In this document: piece by piece, positions 5,879 through 12,090 of the stretch | Layout: each line of letters begins with the position of its first letter | Numbering within the stretch: the first letter of the stretch is position 1 | NCBI GenBank assembly: GCA_900554495.1 | Contig: USHR01000045.1 | Location: 1-12,090 of the forward strand | Origin: an uncultured Collinsella sp. | Lineage (GTDB): Bacteria; Actinomycetota; Coriobacteriia; Coriobacteriales; Coriobacteriaceae | Reading direction: 5' to 3' | Length of the DNA: 12,090 nucleotides | Made by a program: the position numbers and the translations under genes | Notes under the pieces: model-generated | What the model was told of the DNA's origin: nothing | What the model saw: only the letters and a program-made list of their open reading frames with translations | The model's database searches: none

Positions 5879-7429
5879 ATGGCTTTCGAAATGAGTCGGC
5901 GAAGCTTTTTAACGGCCGGTGGGGCCACAATGCTGGCGGGCACCGCCTCTATGCTTGTTGGCTGCGCGTCTGGAAGCGAAAGCGGCGCGGGAAGCGTGGC
6001 TGCCGGCAAGGATGATGCACTGAAGGTTGATAGCGACGGCAAATCGGGTGGCACGGATAGCGACGTTAGCGAATTCTACGAGCACGTTATCTCTGTTTCT
6101 GCACTTGCGAAAACATATGCAATCGGAGAGAAGATTGTCGGCGTGGCGATTGAATACGACGTGGATGTCGATGCGTCTTCGGTTGATCCCGGACATGGCG
6201 GCATCGGTCAACAGGCTCAGGAAAAGGGGCTGGGATCTTTCTCGGTTTTGGGACGCTCGATTGTCACTGCCTATGTAAACGACAAAGCCGAGCTGAGTGA
6301 TGAAGGGGGCAAAAGCAAGGGAACGTACGTCATCGTCGAGCTCGATCCAGCAGATGCGGGCGCACAGACGTTGATGTTTCAGATGACGCGTGGGTGCGTG
6401 GGCTCAAACGGTCCCGTATCCCTTGATAGCGGTTGCGTCAAAATCGCCCAAATAAAGGATCTCAAGGATTCTGCAGGTAAAAAGCTTACAGGCGACGAGA
6501 CATCCTCCCGATATCTCGTGGCTTCGACTGTTCTCAACTCCGAGGCAGACAAGTTTGTTGCAGGGACCTACGATGACCCCAAAACTGGATTCCATGCTTC
6601 GTTTGCCTTGGCACAGCCTGACGACTACGACAAAGCAAAGAAATACCCCATCACGCTCTTCCTGCCGGATGCGGGGGTAACCACCTGCGATGTGAGGGTG
6701 AATCTTCGTCAAGGTCTGGGAGCCCTTGCCTGGGCTGATGGATCACAATTTGTGCTGACGATCGCTGGAACTTGTTGCGATATCGAGACTTGCCTGCATG
6801 TAATCGAGGACCTGATCGACCAGGGTTACTCGATCGATCCGGATCGCATTTACGGGACGGGCGAATCTGCCGGGTGCATGGCCCTCATCGAATATGCCTC
6901 CAAGCATTCCGATGACAATTCCTTTGCAGCGCTTATGCTCGTTGCCGGGCAAGGCAACATGACTCCGATTGCCAAGACGCCCATGGTGATATTCGTTTCT
7001 GAAGACGATTCCAATTCCTATGGCGGCATGACGGATCCCGAGAAGGGTGTCGCGAGTATCGGAATTCCTTATGTTGAGAAGCAGCTGAATTGCGCCTATA
7101 ACTATGACGGCGAAGGACATACGAGTGGCCTGTGGGTTGATTACGACGCAACGGGAGAGAAAAACCCTTCGGGTAACCAGGAAGGAGCCAAGGCGGCTGG
7201 CAGCCAGAAGACGCTCGATGAGCTTATGGTCGAGCTCTCGGATGTCTGCTCCTCGGCCTGTAAACAAGCGGTGACCGATGGGGCGCATGTCGTTTTCCTT
7301 CATGTAGAGAAGGGAACTCTCGATAGCACCGACAAGACGGTCCAGGGTGGAAACACTCATAACTTTACCTGGCAATACGCTTATGCGATCCCCGAACTCA
7401 TCGAGTGGGTGAGAGACCAGTCTCTATAG
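5879..7429 (+). CDS. Tat-exported lipoprotein esterase (alpha/beta hydrolase with N-terminal Ig-like region)
   Basis: A 516-residue surface-anchored hydrolase. The N-terminus has a twin-arginine motif SRRSFL (6-11), a short hydrophobic stretch and a lipobox LVGC with Cys29, so the folded protein is probably exported by Tat and lipid-anchored. A Ser/Gly/Ala/Asp-rich linker (about 30-62) leads to a beta-rich region (about 65-180) like the Ig-like domain of EstA-type esterases. The C-terminal half is a PHB-depolymerase/EstA-like hydrolase: FLPDAG near 261-266, nucleophile elbow GTGESAG (Ser330), a probable acid at Asp376 or Asp377, and His494 in THNF. The domain is cysteine-rich. The start at 5879 follows a GGGG stretch by 8 nt; an ATG at 5891 also keeps the Tat motif. 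Base composition is visibly lower in GC than bsh or kup, with an AT-rich leader, which suggests acquisition. The substrate is unknown; an ester of a dietary or host compound is possible. Confidence 0.8.
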   Translation: MAFEMSRRSFLTAGGATMLAGTASMLVGCASGSESGAGSVAAGKDDALKVDSDGKSGGTDSDVSEFYEHVISVSALAKTYAIGEKIVGVAIEYDVDVDASSVDPGHGGIGQQAQEKGLGSFSVLGRSIVTAYVNDKAELSDEGGKSKGTYVIVELDPADAGAQTLMFQMTRGCVGSNGPVSLDSGCVKIAQIKDLKDSAGKKLTGDETSSRYLVASTVLNSEADKFVAGTYDDPKTGFHASFALAQPDDYDKAKKYPITLFLPDAGVTTCDVRVNLRQGLGALAWADGSQFVLTIAGTCCDIETCLHVIEDLIDQGYSIDPDRIYGTGESAGCMALIEYASKHSDDNSFAALMLVAGQGNMTPIAKTPMVIFVSEDDSNSYGGMTDPEKGVASIGIPYVEKQLNCAYNYDGEGHTSGLWVDYDATGEKNPSGNQEGAKAAGSQKTLDELMVELSDVCSSACKQAVTDGAHVVFLHVEKGTLDSTDKTVQGGNTHNFTWQYAYAIPELIEWVRDQSL

Positions 7430-7523
7430 CCTGCTTCTTTTTCGATAGCATTTCAATGTGGGCTAGGGTTATATGACCGATTGGGGCCAGGCGGTTGTCT
7501 AGCCCCGGAAATGCCGAATAGCA

Positions 7524-7583
7524 GTCTACGATTACGCCCAGGTAAAGCCTCAAAGGTGTTTTACCTGGCCAAAAAACGTAGAC
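7524..7583. repeat. 60-nt interrupted palindrome downstream of the lipoprotein gene
   Basis: Outer arms GTCTACG (7524-7530) and CGTAGAC (7577-7583) and inner arms CCAGGTAAA (7538-7546) and TTTACCTGG (7560-7568) share a midpoint near 7553. A separate pair, GGGCTAG (7460-7466) and CTAGCCC (7499-7505), lies just before. No T-tract follows on the plus strand, so these may stabilise the lipoprotein mRNA 3' end rather than act as classic terminators. Confidence 0.5.
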
Positions 7584-7624
7584 AAAAGCGGCCCTGGCAG
7601 TTCAACGTGAGGTGCAGGGCCGCT
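7584..7624 (-). terminator. Intrinsic terminator of kup
   Basis: On the minus strand AGCGGCCCTG (7615-7624) pairs with CAGGGCCGCT (7587-7596) across an 18-nt loop, followed by TTTTG. It starts 20 nt after the kup stop codon. Confidence 0.75.
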
Positions 7625-7644
7625 GTCGTTGATTTGTGACGTCG

Positions 7645-9876
7645 CTAGAAGTTGGCGTCGTTGAGCTGGGTGCTCTCGAGGCCGTCGAGCTGTTGCTGTT
7701 CGGGCGTATCGGCGACGCTCTCGAGCAGCTCGGTGGGATCGATGTTCATGTCCCTACCGGCCTCGTTGCCGTTGACCAAGTCGTCCGAGAAGATGTCGAC
7801 TTCCATTTCCTCGGCCTCTTCGATCTGAACCTCGAGCGGCACCTGGGTGCGCACGAGCTTAACGGCCGGGCGCATGCGGGCAAACAGCGGCACGTACTCG
7901 ATGATGATGGCCGAGTTCTCAAGACCGTACCAGCGTGCTGGGCTTCCACAGGCGCGGCGGACGGCGTACTTGATGGCCATCACGCGGTGGTCATTGCGGT
8001 TGATGTCCGTTTCGGGGGCAAGCATCTTGCGCAGCATACAAAAGCGGAAGTCACCCACGTTGCCACGCGTCTCGTAGATGGAGTAGGTGTGATGTTGCGG
8101 CGGCAGCTCGCCCGATGCCATCAAGTCGCCGACGATCTGGCGCAGGTAGGCGTTGATGCGCTGATTGACCTTAAAGCCCAGGTCCAAGCGCACGCGGAAC
8201 AGGAAGTCTGTGCCAAAGGTCTCAACGGAATACTCGTGCGTATAGGGCTCGTCGGTAACATGCACGTTGATGAACCAATATGCCTTGGCGCGCTTGGGGT
8301 GCTTGTCCAGGATGGAATAGAGCACGTCGCGATCGAGCGTGAGCGGGTCGGGGCTGTTGGTGAGAAATACCAGATTGTCAGCGAGCACGGGATAGGTCTC
8401 GTCATTGCGCAGGCGATTGAGCTGGTCGATGTACTTGGAGACGGGCAGTAGAATCGTCTGCGTGCGCTCGATGGCGGTGCCGCGGCGCCACACATACATA
8501 AGGCCGAACAGCAGTGCGGCCAGGAAGATCATGACGTAGCCGCCGTCAAAGAACATGGTGAGGCACGAGGCGAAGAAGCACAGCTCAATGGCACCAAAGA
8601 GCAGGGCGAAGACGCAGGCGCCCAGCCTGTGCTTGAGGACGCCGGCGATGTAGCTCGTCAAAAGCGTCGTGGTCATGAGCATGGTCACGGTAATGGCGAG
8701 GCCATAGGCGCTCTCCATGCGCTCGGAGTTCTGGAACAGCAGCACGATGAAGATACAGCCGACCCACATGATGTTGTTGACGAGTGGAATATAGAGCTGG
8801 CCCTTGGTGTCGCTGGGGTAGTGGATGCGCAGATGCGGCATAAGGTTGAGACGCGTGGCCTCGGATACCAGCGAGAACGAGCCGGTGATGAGCGCCTGCG
8901 AGGCGATGATGGCCGCCACGGCCGAAAGCACAATGGCAAAGGGGCGCAGGGGCTCGGGAAGCATCATATAGAACGGGTTAACGATATCCATCGCGAGCAT
9001 CTGGGGGTTGGAGTTATTGGCGAGCAGCCAAGCTCCCTGACCCAGATAGTTGAGGATGAGGGCCGCCTTAACAAACGGCCAGGATGCGTAAATGTTAGCT
9101 TTGCCCACGTGACCCATGTCCGAATAGAGCGCCTCGGCGCCAGTCGTCGACAGGAAGACGAAGCCGAGCACCATGATGCCCGAGTGGTTGATGGGCGAGA
9201 ACAGGAACATGATGCCGCGGATGGGGTTGAGCGCGCGTAGGATGGACAGGTTGCCGAGCATGTTGAACAGGCCGGCGCCCGCCAGGAACAGGAACCATAG
9301 CGTCATAAGCGGGCCGAACAGCTTGCCGATTGACGAGGTGCCGGCGCGCTGCATGGCAAACAGACCACAGATAATGATGATGGTGATGATGATCACATTG
9401 GTCTGGCCGTCACCCAGCAGCGCATGGCCCCATTCGATGGTGCGCAGACCCTCGATGGCCGTGGTAACCGTGACAGCGGGGGTGAGGATGCCGTCGGCGA
9501 GCAGCGCCGCACCGCCGATCATGGCGGGGAGAATCAGCCACGGTGCCACCTTGCGCACCAGGCTAAACAGGGCGAAGATGCCGCCTTCGTTGTGGTTGTC
9601 GGCCTTCATGGCGATTACCACGTACTTGACCGTGGTCACGAGTGTCATGGTCCAGATGACGAGCGAAAGCGCGCCCAGGATCATGTCCTCGCTGACGGTA
9701 CCGATGCCGCCGTTGTTGGCGACGATTGATTTCATGGTGTACATGGGGCTCGTGCCGATGTCGCCATAGACGACGCCGAGCGTTACGAGCAGCATGCCAG
9801 CGGAGAGGGGAATGGCTCCGTGCCCGCCTTGACCACGATGGTCTTGGGGGCTTGCCTCCAGTTTGTTGTGTGCCAC
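7645..9876 (-). CDS. kup: Kup-family potassium uptake protein
   Basis: A 743-residue KUP/HAK/KT transporter for potassium-proton symport at the cell membrane. The signature GVVYGDIGTSPMY lies near residues 34-46. ADNHNEGGIFAL and GGAALLADGILTPAVTV follow, as in E. coli Kup. The N-terminal 450 or so residues carry the usual 12 hydrophobic segments, followed by a cytoplasmic domain. The last 60 residues are very acidic and Gln-rich (EEAEEMEVD, then TPEQQQLDGLE), making the protein longer than E. coli Kup (622). The GTG at 9876 is preferred because AAGGGAG (9882-9888) lies 5 nt upstream; an in-frame ATG at 9894 adds six residues but has no ribosome site. A perfect 25-nt palindrome lies 20 nt upstream of the GTG, and a terminator follows the stop. 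The gene is single. Confidence 0.92.
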   Translation of the reverse strand: MAHNKLEASPQDHRGQGGHGAIPLSAGMLLVTLGVVYGDIGTSPMYTMKSIVANNGGIGTVSEDMILGALSLVIWTMTLVTTVKYVVIAMKADNHNEGGIFALFSLVRKVAPWLILPAMIGGAALLADGILTPAVTVTTAIEGLRTIEWGHALLGDGQTNVIIITIIIICGLFAMQRAGTSSIGKLFGPLMTLWFLFLAGAGLFNMLGNLSILRALNPIRGIMFLFSPINHSGIMVLGFVFLSTTGAEALYSDMGHVGKANIYASWPFVKAALILNYLGQGAWLLANNSNPQMLAMDIVNPFYMMLPEPLRPFAIVLSAVAAIIASQALITGSFSLVSEATRLNLMPHLRIHYPSDTKGQLYIPLVNNIMWVGCIFIVLLFQNSERMESAYGLAITVTMLMTTTLLTSYIAGVLKHRLGACVFALLFGAIELCFFASCLTMFFDGGYVMIFLAALLFGLMYVWRRGTAIERTQTILLPVSKYIDQLNRLRNDETYPVLADNLVFLTNSPDPLTLDRDVLYSILDKHPKRAKAYWFINVHVTDEPYTHEYSVETFGTDFLFRVRLDLGFKVNQRINAYLRQIVGDLMASGELPPQHHTYSIYETRGNVGDFRFCMLRKMLAPETDINRNDHRVMAIKYAVRRACGSPARWYGLENSAIIIEYVPLFARMRPAVKLVRTQVPLEVQIEEAEEMEVDIFSDDLVNGNEAGRDMNIDPTELLESVADTPEQQQLDGLESTQLNDANF

Positions 9877-9896
9877 GTGGACTCCCTTAGACATCC

Positions 9897-9921
9897 GGTT
9901 ATCTGTCTAGGACAGATAACC
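9897..9921. promoter_or_regulatory. Perfect 11-bp inverted repeat upstream of kup (candidate operator)
   Basis: GGTTATCTGTC (9897-9907) is followed by TAG and then its exact reverse complement (9911-9921). It lies between the kup ribosome site and the likely promoter: on the minus strand GTATGTATAAAG is about 30 nt further up. There is no T-tract, so it reads better as a repressor site or leader hairpin than as a terminator. The regulator is unknown. Confidence 0.6.
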
Positions 9922-9976
9922 TTTATGCCGTCTTTATACATACAAGAGCAGTTTGGCACATCAGGTTATTTTAGAC

Positions 9977-10000
9977 AATAATCCCCAGCTTGGGATTATT
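9977..10000 (-). terminator. AT-rich hairpin after the EamA gene, probable terminator
   Basis: AATAATCCC (9977-9985) and GGGATTATT (9992-10000) form a 9-bp stem with a 6-nt loop, 34 nt past the EamA stop. The right arm on the minus strand ends in ATTATTG, then TCTAAAAT, which is a modest U-rich tail. Confidence 0.5.
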
Positions 10001-10034
10001 TATGTACGTGGGTAGCATTTCGAAACAGGGGCTT

Positions 10035-10946
10035 TTAAGCACGTGCTGTCTGGGCTATGCCAGCCTTGGCGCTTGCGCGTTTGCCGGCGAGTTCGCAAAA
10101 GAGCGCACCGCCGATGATAAGTGCGGCGCCCATCAGGCGGACCGGTGTTATGGCTTCGCCCAAAAGGACGGCCGAGAACACGACGGCCGAAAGCGGCTCG
10201 AGGTAGCCGACGACCGCGACGGTCTGCACGGGCAGTTTGGCGACGGCACTAAAGTAGAGCAGACAACCGAGTCCGGTGTTGACGACGCCGAGCATGACGA
10301 CGGCGCGCCAATCAATGCTGGCGGCGACACCGGCGGACAGGAATGAGGGAGCGCCCTGCGTGATGAGCGTGAGGACCAGCGCGGTCACAAAAGCGGCGCT
10401 CACCTGGAGCGCGGAGTTCTCGAGACCTTCGATGTGCGGCGCGCCCTTGCTAGCGATGACCATCAGCGCATAGCAAAATGCCGAGGCGATACCGCAGACG
10501 ATACCCGCAATGGGCATATTGCCGCCTAGACCTTGTGCTGCAATGAGAAAAGCACCGCAGGCGACGGCGATAAACCCGGCGATTTTGCCGCCGGTCAGTT
10601 TTTCACCAAAGATGAGTGGGGAGAGCGCCATGACAATGATGGGGCCACAGTAGTACAGCAGCGAGGATACGCCGACGCCGATCGTCTGGTAGGCGCGGAA
10701 CAGAAAAATCCAGCTGGCGCCCAGCGCGGCTCCCGAGAGAAGGAGTGCTGCGGCTTCGCGGGGACGAGATGGCGCCTGCAGTTTATGGCGTTGGGTGATG
10801 GCAAGGATAGTGACAAGCGAGAGGGCGCCCAAAAACGTGCGCAGTAGCACGATATCGGAGCTCGGCAGTGCGATGGCGGCGGCGAGGATGCCGTTGGAGC
10901 CAAACAATAGCAATGCTGCTAAGTACGTAAACAGTCCGTTGTTCAT
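10035..10946 (-). CDS. EamA/DMT-superfamily transporter (10-TM metabolite exporter type)
   Basis: A 303-residue inner-membrane protein of the drug/metabolite transporter superfamily, whose members export amino acids, nucleosides or other small metabolites. It shows two homologous EamA halves of about five hydrophobic segments each. LLRTFLGALSL (about 34-44) and FLFRAYQTIGVGVSSLLYYCGPIIV (81-105) are in the first half. LYFSAVAKLPVQTVAVVGYLEPLSAVVFSAVLLGE in the second is the typical last-but-one helix pair. Length is standard. The ATG at 10946 follows AGAGGGG (10957-10963) at 10 nt. It is transcribed away from the adjacent LysR gene, and their shared control region holds a LysR-type dyad, so the regulator probably controls this exporter. 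The substrate cannot be read from the sequence. Confidence 0.88.
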   Translation of the reverse strand: MNNGLFTYLAALLLFGSNGILAAAIALPSSDIVLLRTFLGALSLVTILAITQRHKLQAPSRPREAAALLLSGAALGASWIFLFRAYQTIGVGVSSLLYYCGPIIVMALSPLIFGEKLTGGKIAGFIAVACGAFLIAAQGLGGNMPIAGIVCGIASAFCYALMVIASKGAPHIEGLENSALQVSAAFVTALVLTLITQGAPSFLSAGVAASIDWRAVVMLGVVNTGLGCLLYFSAVAKLPVQTVAVVGYLEPLSAVVFSAVLLGEAITPVRLMGAALIIGGALFCELAGKRASAKAGIAQTARA

Positions 10947-10969
10947 GCGCTGACATCCCCTCTATATCC

Positions 10970-10992
10970 GAACATGTTCACTATGGGTGAAC
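10970..10992. promoter_or_regulatory. LysR-type operator between the EamA gene and the lysR gene
   Basis: GTTCAC (10976-10981), TATGG, GTGAAC (10987-10992) is a perfect 6-bp dyad containing a T-N11-A core (T10978, A10990), the general LysR box. The overlapping GAACATGTTC (10970-10979) is a second perfect palindrome, giving three GAAC/GTTC half-sites. It covers a candidate EamA -10 (CATAGT on the minus strand, 10980-10985) and sits around -35 to -50 of lysR. Confidence 0.6.
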
Positions 10993-11013
10993 TGGCTTTA
11001 GAAGAAAAGCGAA

Positions 11014-11019
11014 TATAAT
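11014..11019 (+). promoter_or_regulatory. -10 element of the lysR promoter
   Basis: A consensus TATAAT lies 45 nt before the chosen GTG start, with CTGGCT as a weak -35 sixteen nt upstream. The poor -35 next to the dyad is in keeping with a regulated promoter. Confidence 0.55.
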
Positions 11020-11064
11020 GCATGGAAAACATGACAAAAACTCATGCAAAGGTGGAAGCGTGTC

Positions 11065-11922
11065 GTGGAAACGAATATTCAAAAGATGCAGGTGCTGCTG
11101 GAGACCGTGCGTGCCGGAAGCTTTACGCGCGCTGCCGAGCGCCTAAGCTATTCGCAGTCTGGCGTGAGCCGCATGGTGGCCGACCTTGAGGCGGATTGGG
11201 GTTTTAAGGTGCTTGGCCGCAGCCGTGAGGGCGTGGTGCTTTCTGCTGACGGGCGGCAGGTCATGCCGGCAGTCGAGGCGCTCTGCGAGGAATTCACTCG
11301 CTTGCAGCGACGGGTGGATGAGATGCGGGGGCTCATGCGCGGCAAAATCTGCATCGGTACGTTTTCGAGTGTGGCGACCCACGTGCTGCCGCCAGTGATT
11401 GCGCGCTTTCGCGCCGATTACCCGGACGTCGATTACGAGTTGCTGATGGGCGATTACTCAGAGATTGAACAATGGGTGTCAGAGGGCCGCTGCGATCTGG
11501 GCTTTATCCCGCATGAGCCCCGAGAAAACGGCATGGCATCGCGGCCTTTGGTGCGCGACGAGTTGATGGCGGTAGTGCCGGCAGGCTCTTTGCTTGCCAC
11601 GGCGGAGGCCGTCTCTCTTTCCGATTTGGCTAACGAGCAGTTTATTCTGCTAGAACGCGGCACCGATGACGAGATTACGCCGCTGTTTCGCCGCGCGGGC
11701 CTGGCGGTGCGCTCTAAGCTGTCGACTTGGGATGACTATGCGATTATGGCTATGGTCGAGGACGGCTTGGGCGTGAGCATTCTTCCGGCGCTCATCTTGC
11801 GGCGCTGCCAGTTCGATGTCGCCGTGCGCCCGCTCGAAGGGCATCCCCATCGGCAGATCAATGCGATATATCGCACGGCTGACGTTTCGCTTGCCGCCGC
11901 CCGTTTCCTCGAATACCTCTAA
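11065..11922 (+). CDS. LysR-family transcriptional regulator
   Basis: A 285-residue DNA-binding regulator. The winged helix-turn-helix occupies about the first 60 residues: NIQKMQVLLETVRAGSFTRA, then AAERLSYSQSGVSRMVADLE. The substrate-binding part starts at GKICIGTFSSVATHVLPPVIARF and shows the two Rossmann-like lobes (CDLGFIP; MVEDGLGVSILPALI). Length is normal for the family. The start is uncertain. The GTG at 11065 has GGTGG nearby (9-nt spacing) and gives METNIQKM, close to typical LysR N-termini. An in-frame ATG at 11044 adds seven residues but lacks a ribosome site. It is divergent from the EamA exporter and probably regulates it and itself through the dyad at 10970-10992, responding to an unknown small molecule. 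I see no clear terminator after it. Confidence 0.9.
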   Translation: METNIQKMQVLLETVRAGSFTRAAERLSYSQSGVSRMVADLEADWGFKVLGRSREGVVLSADGRQVMPAVEALCEEFTRLQRRVDEMRGLMRGKICIGTFSSVATHVLPPVIARFRADYPDVDYELLMGDYSEIEQWVSEGRCDLGFIPHEPRENGMASRPLVRDELMAVVPAGSLLATAEAVSLSDLANEQFILLERGTDDEITPLFRRAGLAVRSKLSTWDDYAIMAMVEDGLGVSILPALILRRCQFDVAVRPLEGHPHRQINAIYRTADVSLAAARFLEYL

Positions 11923-11981
11923 ACGTGTGCGCGTCATTGTCCGCTTTGGGCAAATCTCAGAGTCCGGTGCATTTTCTTATG

Positions 11982-12063
11982 AAATTGAACTTTCGAATGA
12001 GGTGCCGCGTTATACTGCTGCCTAAATTGAACCCTGGTTCAATTCGTGTTCTATAAATTGAAC
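11982..12063 (+). promoter_or_regulatory. Promoter with phased AAATTGAAC sites and a palindromic operator
   Basis: AAATTGAAC occurs at 11982-11990, 12024-12032 and 12055-12063, the first and third followed by TTT. The middle copy is half of a perfect palindrome: AATTGAACC (12025-12033), CT, GGTTCAATT (12036-12044). A -10-like TATACT lies at 12011-12016, putting the palindrome just after the expected start point, while the first site lies at the -35 side. This looks like a repressor-controlled promoter for the gene starting at 12085. Confidence 0.6.
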
Positions 12064-12084
12064 TTTGCCAGCAAGGAGGTTCTA

Positions 12085-12090
12085 GTGGCC
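12085..12090 (+). CDS. Start of a gene running off the right edge
   Basis: GTG at 12085-12087 is preceded by AAGGAGGT (12073-12080), a near-perfect ribosome site at 4-nt spacing, and follows the promoter region at 11982-12063. Only two codons (Met-Ala) are inside the window, so the product is unknown. It may be the regulator that binds the palindrome upstream. Confidence 0.55.

Noticed and set aside
7636..8451. 271-codon plus-strand frame antisense to the kup 3' half
   Set aside because: The opposite strand carries the unmistakable Kup C-terminal domain; the plus frame has no recognisable motif, and its composition mirrors the antisense codons.
1..12090. A multi-gene defence, secretion or biosynthetic system
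   Set aside because: The genes are mostly single units separated by terminators, with familiar transport and hydrolase functions; nothing links them into one new system.

Overview
The window reads as ordinary chromosomal DNA of a GC-rich gut bacterium. The mix of a bile salt hydrolase, a Tat-type lipoprotein signal and the style of the LysR protein and transporters points to the Coriobacteriia, most likely Collinsella. That assignment is from recognition of protein style, not from a database search. No rRNA, tRNA, CRISPR array, transposase or phage gene was seen.

Layout. At 2-79 is the 3' tail of an unidentified plus-strand gene. At 203-1537 (+) is a uracil permease (UraA/PyrP, NCS2). It converges on a cytosolic esterase-like alpha/beta hydrolase (1598-2311, -) across a bidirectional terminator. 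At 2401-3711 (-) is a purine-type NCS2 permease (AdeP/AdeQ/PbuG group) with its own terminator. Divergent from it is a small peptide deformylase-like gene (3905-4324, +) whose HExxH motif has lost the glutamate. A 109-nt palindrome and an intrinsic terminator follow, then a bile salt hydrolase (4569-5534, +) with its key residues in place.

From about 5535 to 7644 there is an island-like stretch. It has an AT-rich leader, a Tat/lipobox-exported esterase (5879-7429, +) and palindromes, and it is bracketed by two hairpins with the same GC stem. A large Kup potassium transporter (7645-9876, -) follows, with a perfect 25-nt palindrome just upstream. An EamA/DMT exporter (10035-10946, -) and a LysR regulator (11065-11922, +) are divergent and share a dyad typical of LysR control. 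The window ends with the promoter, palindromic operator and start codon of a further plus-strand gene (GTG at 12085).

Together the genes describe nucleobase uptake (pyrimidine and purine permeases), bile acid deconjugation, potassium uptake, a surface esterase and a LysR/exporter pair. I see no clear multi-gene novel system. The items most worth checking are the Glu-less deformylase, the phased AAATTGAAC sites at the right end, the esterase island with repeated hairpins, and the palindromes at 4319-4427, 9897-9921 and 10970-10992.
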